NCBI GenBank assembly: GCA_025350245.1
Contig: JANXYG010000150.1
Location: 1-55,665 of the forward strand
Source: Betaproteobacteria bacterium
GTDB lineage: Bacteria; Pseudomonadota; Gammaproteobacteria; Burkholderiales; Ga0077523
Direction: 5' to 3'
DNA length: 55,665 nucleotides
Below the pieces are notes generated by a model that was given only the letters and a program-made list of their open reading frames with translations, did no database searches and was not told where the DNA came from. The position numbers were made by a program, and so were the translations under genes. Within the stretch, counting starts at the first letter, position 1. Every line of letters begins with the position of its first letter. Of the stretch, positions 52,163 through 55,665 are shown one piece after another.

Positions 52163-53413
52163 ATGGTCAAACAAGTCCTGCGCAGCGCCGCCCTGGCGGC
52201 CGCCCTGCTGATTGCCGCCTCGGCATCGGCTGAGGGCGCTCTCAAGATCGCCTACCTCGAAGGCCTGTCCGGTCCGTTCGCCAATGTCGGCGAAGTCGGT
52301 CTGCGTCATCTCCAGTTCGCCGCCGACCGCGTCAATGCCAAGGGCGGCGTGCTCGGCCAGAAGATCGAGGTGGTGCCGTTCGACACCAAGACCAGCCCGC
52401 AGGAAGCCCAGCTCGTGTTCAAGCAGCTCGTCGACCAGGGCATCCACTACATGATGCAGGGCAACGGCTCCGCGGTGGCGCTCGCGCTGTCCGAGGCGTT
52501 GGGCAAACACAACGCCCGCAACCCCGAGCAGACCGTGCTGTACATGAACTACGGCGCCGTCGATCCCGCGCTGACCAACGACAAGTGCAACTACTTCCAC
52601 TTCCGCTTCGATGCCGACGTGGACATGAAGATGCAGGCGCTGACCAACTACATCGCCGCGCAGAAGGACATCAAGAAGGTCTACCTGATCAACCAGGATT
52701 ACTCGTTCGGCCAAGCGGTCGCCAAGGCCGCCCGGGCGATGCTCAACAAGAAGCGGCCGGACATCGAGATCGTCGGCGACGACCTCCACCCGCTCGGCAA
52801 GGTGAAGGACTTCGCGCCCTACGTGGCGAAGATCAAGGCTGCCGGCGCCGATGCCATCGTGACCGGCAACTGGGGCAACGACGTGGCGCTCCTGATCAAG
52901 GCCGCGAAAGACGCCGGCCTGAAAGCCGACTTCTACACCTACTACGCCGGCGGGCTCGGCACGCCGCCGGTGATCGGTGAAGCGGGCATCGGCCACCTCA
53001 AGCAGGTCACCCATTTCCACTCCAACATCGGCGGGTCGCGCACGGCGGCCAGCGTCGAGGCCTACCGCAAGCGCTTCCCGGATGCCAAGGACGACTACTA
53101 CTGGGTCAGCATCATGACCGCCATCGACATGCTCACGCGGTCGATGGAGCAGGCCAAGTCGACCGATCCGGTGAAGGTCGCGGCCGTACTCGAGACCATG
53201 AAAGGCGACCAGGAAAGCGGTGACGTCTACATGCGTCCCGAGAATCACCAGTTGATCCAGCCGCTGTTCGTGTCGACCTTCTCCAGAGCCAACGGCAAGG
53301 ACGTCAAGTTCGATGTCGAACGCACCGGTTTCGGCTTCAAGACCGATGCCCGGGTCGAGGCGAAAGACACCGTGCTGCCCACTACCTGCAAGTTCCAGAA
53401 GCCCAAGGGCTAG
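52163..53413 (+). CDS. Branched-chain amino acid-type ABC transporter substrate-binding protein
   Basis: This 416-residue periplasmic protein has a signal peptide (LRSAALAAALLIAASASA). The fold is the type 1 periplasmic-binding (LivJ-like) family: LKIAYLEGLSGPFANVGEVG, KGGVLGQKIEVVPFDTKTSP, DFAPYVAKIKAAGADAIVTG, and VRKDHQ-like EDVYMRPENHQ. It feeds the permeases that follow. The ligand could be a branched-chain amino acid, but such proteins in this group also carry aromatic acids or amides. The neighbouring acyl-CoA synthetase hints at a carboxylic acid. Confidence 0.88.
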   Translation: MVKQVLRSAALAAALLIAASASAEGALKIAYLEGLSGPFANVGEVGLRHLQFAADRVNAKGGVLGQKIEVVPFDTKTSPQEAQLVFKQLVDQGIHYMMQGNGSAVALALSEALGKHNARNPEQTVLYMNYGAVDPALTNDKCNYFHFRFDADVDMKMQALTNYIAAQKDIKKVYLINQDYSFGQAVAKAARAMLNKKRPDIEIVGDDLHPLGKVKDFAPYVAKIKAAGADAIVTGNWGNDVALLIKAAKDAGLKADFYTYYAGGLGTPPVIGEAGIGHLKQVTHFHSNIGGSRTAASVEAYRKRFPDAKDDYYWVSIMTAIDMLTRSMEQAKSTDPVKVAAVLETMKGDQESGDVYMRPENHQLIQPLFVSTFSRANGKDVKFDVERTGFGFKTDARVEAKDTVLPTTCKFQKPKG

Positions 53414-53491
53414 GATTGGTCTGATTCAGCCGCGGGGCGCTCCGGTCGGAGGCCTCGCGGCGTTTGCGGTTCCTGGTCGGGAGGTCGTCGC

Positions 53492-54439
53492 TTGGAGTTC
53501 TTTCTCGTCACAATGTTGAACAGCCTGTCCTACGGACTGCTGCTGTTCATGCTGTCGAGCGGGCTGACCCTGATCTTCAGCATGATGGGCGTGCTCAACT
53601 TCGCCCATGCCAGCTTCTACATGCTGGGCGCGTACTTCGCGTACCAGACCAGTGTCTACCTCGGCTTCTGGCCCGGGCTCGTGATCGGCCCGGCCCTGGT
53701 GGCGGTGTTCGGCGCACTCACCGAGCGCTTCGGGCTGCGCACCGTGCACAAGTACGGCCACGTGGCCGAACTTCTGTTCACCTTCGGTCTGGCGTACATC
53801 ATCGAGGAAGTGGTCCATCTCATCTGGGGCCGTGCCCCGGTGCCGTATCACATCCCCGACATCCTCGACTTCTCCGCGTTCTCGATCTTCAGCACGCAAT
53901 ACCCGGCTTATCGCGTGTTCATGATGCTGATCTCGGTCGGCATGCTGATCGCGCTGTATCTGGTCCTCACCCGCACCCGCATCGGTCTCATCATCCAGGC
54001 CTCGCTGTCCCACCCCGACATGGTCGAGGCGCTCGGCCACAATGTGCCCACCGTGTTCATGATGGTGTTTGCCGGCGGCTGCGCGCTGGCCGGTCTGGCG
54101 GGCGTGATCGGTGGCAACGCCTTCGTCACCGAACCGGGTATGGCGGTGTCGGTCGGCACCATCGTGTTCGTGGTCGTGGTGTTCGGGGGCATGGGGTCGC
54201 TCGCGGGCGCCTTCATCGCCTCGCTCATCATCGGCGCGGTGCAGACCTTCTCGGTCGCCTTCGATTATTCGTTTCTGGATCTCTTCGCGAAGTTCGGCTT
54301 CCAGATCGCCGTCGACTCCGGCTGGCGCGAACTGTGGAAGGTCACCATTGCCCAGTCGGCACCGGTGCTGCCCTATCTGCTCATGGTCCTCATGCTCGTC
54401 ATCCGCCCCAAAGGCTTGATGGGCACCCGCGAAGGGTAA
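53492..54439 (+). CDS. livH: LivH-type ABC transporter permease
   Basis: This 315-residue permease has eight membrane spans. The family motifs are SYGLLLFMLSSGLTLIFSMM, GVLNFAHASFYMLGAY, the EAA-like loop RTRIGLIIQASLSHPDMVEA, and GMAVSVGTIVFVVVVFGGMG followed by SLAGAF. The start is TTG 53492, with GGGAGG 8 bases before it, since no ATG lies near the conserved beginning. The frame at 53513 (MLNSLSYG) is an alternative. It lies downstream of livK with a 78-base gap. Confidence 0.88.
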   Translation: MEFFLVTMLNSLSYGLLLFMLSSGLTLIFSMMGVLNFAHASFYMLGAYFAYQTSVYLGFWPGLVIGPALVAVFGALTERFGLRTVHKYGHVAELLFTFGLAYIIEEVVHLIWGRAPVPYHIPDILDFSAFSIFSTQYPAYRVFMMLISVGMLIALYLVLTRTRIGLIIQASLSHPDMVEALGHNVPTVFMMVFAGGCALAGLAGVIGGNAFVTEPGMAVSVGTIVFVVVVFGGMGSLAGAFIASLIIGAVQTFSVAFDYSFLDLFAKFGFQIAVDSGWRELWKVTIAQSAPVLPYLLMVLMLVIRPKGLMGTREG

Positions 54440-54443
54440 GCCG

Positions 54444-54488
54444 ATGACCTTTCTCCTTGCCCCGGCAACCACCCGGCTACCCAAATGA
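54444..54488 (+). CDS. Short upstream ORF overlapping the livM start
   Basis: A 14-codon frame (MTFLLAPATTRLPK) starts at ATG 54444, 4 bases after the livH stop and behind AAGGG (54432-54436). Its TGA (54486-54488) overlaps the livM ATG (54485) as ATGA. livM itself has no visible ribosome site. It may be a real leader peptide that delivers ribosomes to livM, or simply a chance frame. Confidence 0.45.
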   Translation: MTFLLAPATTRLPK

Positions 54489-55665
54489 AAACCTCGCGTC
54501 TGTTGCTGTGGGGAAGCGGGGCGGCCGTCATGATCGTCCTGCCGCTGATCTTCAAGCAAAGCTTCGCGATCTCGATGATGTCGCAGATGGGCATCGCCAT
54601 CATCTTCGCGCTGTCGTACAACATGCTGCTCGGCCAGACCGGCATGCTGTCGTTCGGCCATGCGGTCTATTTCGGCATGGGCGCCTTCTTCGCGGCGCAC
54701 GCGCTCAACCGCATCGGCGCCGGCTCGCTCGGCATCCCGATCACCATGCTGCCGTTGGTCGGCGGATTCGCCGGTCTGGCATTCGGCGTGATCTTCGGCT
54801 ATGTCACCACCAAGCATTCGGGCACGCCGTTTGCCATGATCTCGCTCGGCATCGCCGAGATGGTGGCGGCGTGCTCGCTCATGTTCCCCAGCTTCTTCGG
54901 CGGCGAGGGCGGCATCTCCACCAACCGGGTGGTCGGCGAGCCCTGGATGGGCATCAGCTACGGTCCGTCGATACAGGTGTACTACCTGATCGCCGGCTGG
55001 TGCTTCGCGTGCATCATCGCGATGTTCGCGCTCACCCAGACCCCGCTCGGGCGCATCGCCAACGCCGTGCGCGACAACCCCGAGCGCGCCCGCTTCGTGG
55101 GTTACAACCCCATGCAGGTGCGTTACCTGATGCTGATCCTGGCGAGTTTCTTCGCCGGCATCGCCGGTTCGCTCGAGGTCATCAACTTCGAACTCATCAC
55201 CGCCGAACGGCTCGGCACGGTCGCCTCGGGCAACGTGCTGCTCATGGCGTTCATTGGTGGGGTCGGCCATTTCTACGGCCCGATCATCGGTGCGGTGCTG
55301 GTGACGTTCCTGCAGTCGGCGCTCTCCAACTACACGCAGGCCTGGCTGCTGTACTTCGGCCTGTTCTTTCTGATGATGATCCTGTTCGCGCCCGGCGGTA
55401 TCGCGTCGCTGGTCACGGTGCACAAGCCCGCGTGGCAGGCGAACGCAACGCGCAAGCTGGTGCCTTCGTATGTCGCTGCCGCCGCGGCATCGGTGATCCT
55501 TTTGCTGGGTCTGGTTGCGCTGATCGAGATGATCTATCACATCGAAACCCAGCAGTCGCAAGTTGGCAGCACCATGAAGCTGTTCGGTCAGCAGGCCGAC
55601 GTCGCCGGGGCAACCGCATGGGTCGTCGCGGGCGCGCTGCTGCTCGTGGGGGCGGCACTGCTGCG
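54485..55665 (+). CDS. livM: LivM-type ABC transporter permease, truncated by the window edge
   Basis: ATG 54485 opens MKTSRLLLWGSGAAVMIVLP and continues without a stop to the right edge, 393 codons. It has about ten membrane spans and the LivM motifs YNMLLGQTGMLSFGHAVYFG, the EAA loop TPLGRIANAVRDNPERARFV with GYNP, and GNVLLMAFIGGVGHFYGPII. Beyond the usual end there is an added pair of helices (IEMIYHIETQQSQVG, ATAWVVAGALLLVGAALL), a form seen in betaproteobacterial LivM. The ATPase genes livG and livF are expected just beyond the window. Confidence 0.88.
   Translation, partial: MKTSRLLLWGSGAAVMIVLPLIFKQSFAISMMSQMGIAIIFALSYNMLLGQTGMLSFGHAVYFGMGAFFAAHALNRIGAGSLGIPITMLPLVGGFAGLAFGVIFGYVTTKHSGTPFAMISLGIAEMVAACSLMFPSFFGGEGGISTNRVVGEPWMGISYGPSIQVYYLIAGWCFACIIAMFALTQTPLGRIANAVRDNPERARFVGYNPMQVRYLMLILASFFAGIAGSLEVINFELITAERLGTVASGNVLLMAFIGGVGHFYGPIIGAVLVTFLQSALSNYTQAWLLYFGLFFLMMILFAPGGIASLVTVHKPAWQANATRKLVPSYVAAAAASVILLLGLVALIEMIYHIETQQSQVGSTMKLFGQQADVAGATAWVVAGALLLVGAALL

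Noticed and set aside
53426-55561. A 711-codon open frame antisense to livH and livM
   Set aside because: It is very rich in His, Asp, Glu, Arg and Gly with no domain, as expected of the complement of GC-rich codons. The plus strand encodes clear permeases.

Overview
This GC-rich window looks like a chromosomal segment of a betaproteobacterium, probably Burkholderiales-like. The evidence is gene order: purM-purN-DUF3108-rsmB, coaBC next to dut and facing radC, rpmB-rpmG, and hda-HAD-pcnB-folK-dNK-panB are arrangements I associate with that group. A PEP-CTERM protein, a PQQ alcohol dehydrogenase and a branched-chain amino acid ABC transporter fit as well. I saw no rRNA, tRNA, CRISPR array, intact transposase or prophage.

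Positions 1-5000 are an eroded accessory zone. It holds a truncated BrnT-type toxin with its BrnA antitoxin and a DUF1841 partner, a deleted second copy of that locus, a DUF1330 protein, a LexA-DNA-binding-domain protein, two beta-propeller genes (NHL and SMP-30 types) separated by REP-like inverted repeats, and a decayed LysR gene. Positions 5000-27100 are mostly metabolic single genes and small operons: an MsbA-like ABC exporter, a PEP-CTERM protein coupled to a 5'-nucleotidase, threonine dehydratase with a methyltransferase, an orphan lipoprotein, an AI-2E-family membrane protein, an aminotransferase, a semialdehyde dehydrogenase with exported SurE, IlvE, an LprI-like/M23-like pair, DUF429, TlpA, a rhodanese pseudogene, an alpha/beta hydrolase, a radical SAM protein, SodB and DUF192.

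Positions 27100-31000 form a methylotrophy/alcohol-oxidation module: a PQQ dehydrogenase with lanthanide-type active-site residues, an XoxJ-like periplasmic protein and a c-type cytochrome. Strong terminators lie inside and after the module. Positions 31000-44700 are housekeeping: dut, coaBC, radC, rpmB, rpmG, desaturase, MscS, rsmB, DUF3108, purN, purM, hda, HAD phosphatase, pcnB, folK and a deoxynucleoside kinase. From 44700 to 49742 panB and panC are separated by an APH-like kinase and a dimethylglycine/sarcosine-dehydrogenase-like protein with a GcvT folate domain. The window closes with DUF4124, an acyl-CoA synthetase and livK-livH-livM, with livM running off the right edge.

Two patterns stand out. 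A dispersed GC-rich repeat sits directly behind the stop codon of seven or eight unrelated genes, always in the same orientation relative to the gene. The panB-panC interval contains an enzyme predicted to make 5,10-methylene-tetrahydrofolate, the one-carbon donor PanB uses. No stretch over about 300 bases is left undescribed; the longest plain intergenic regions are 27135-27512 and 51795-52162.
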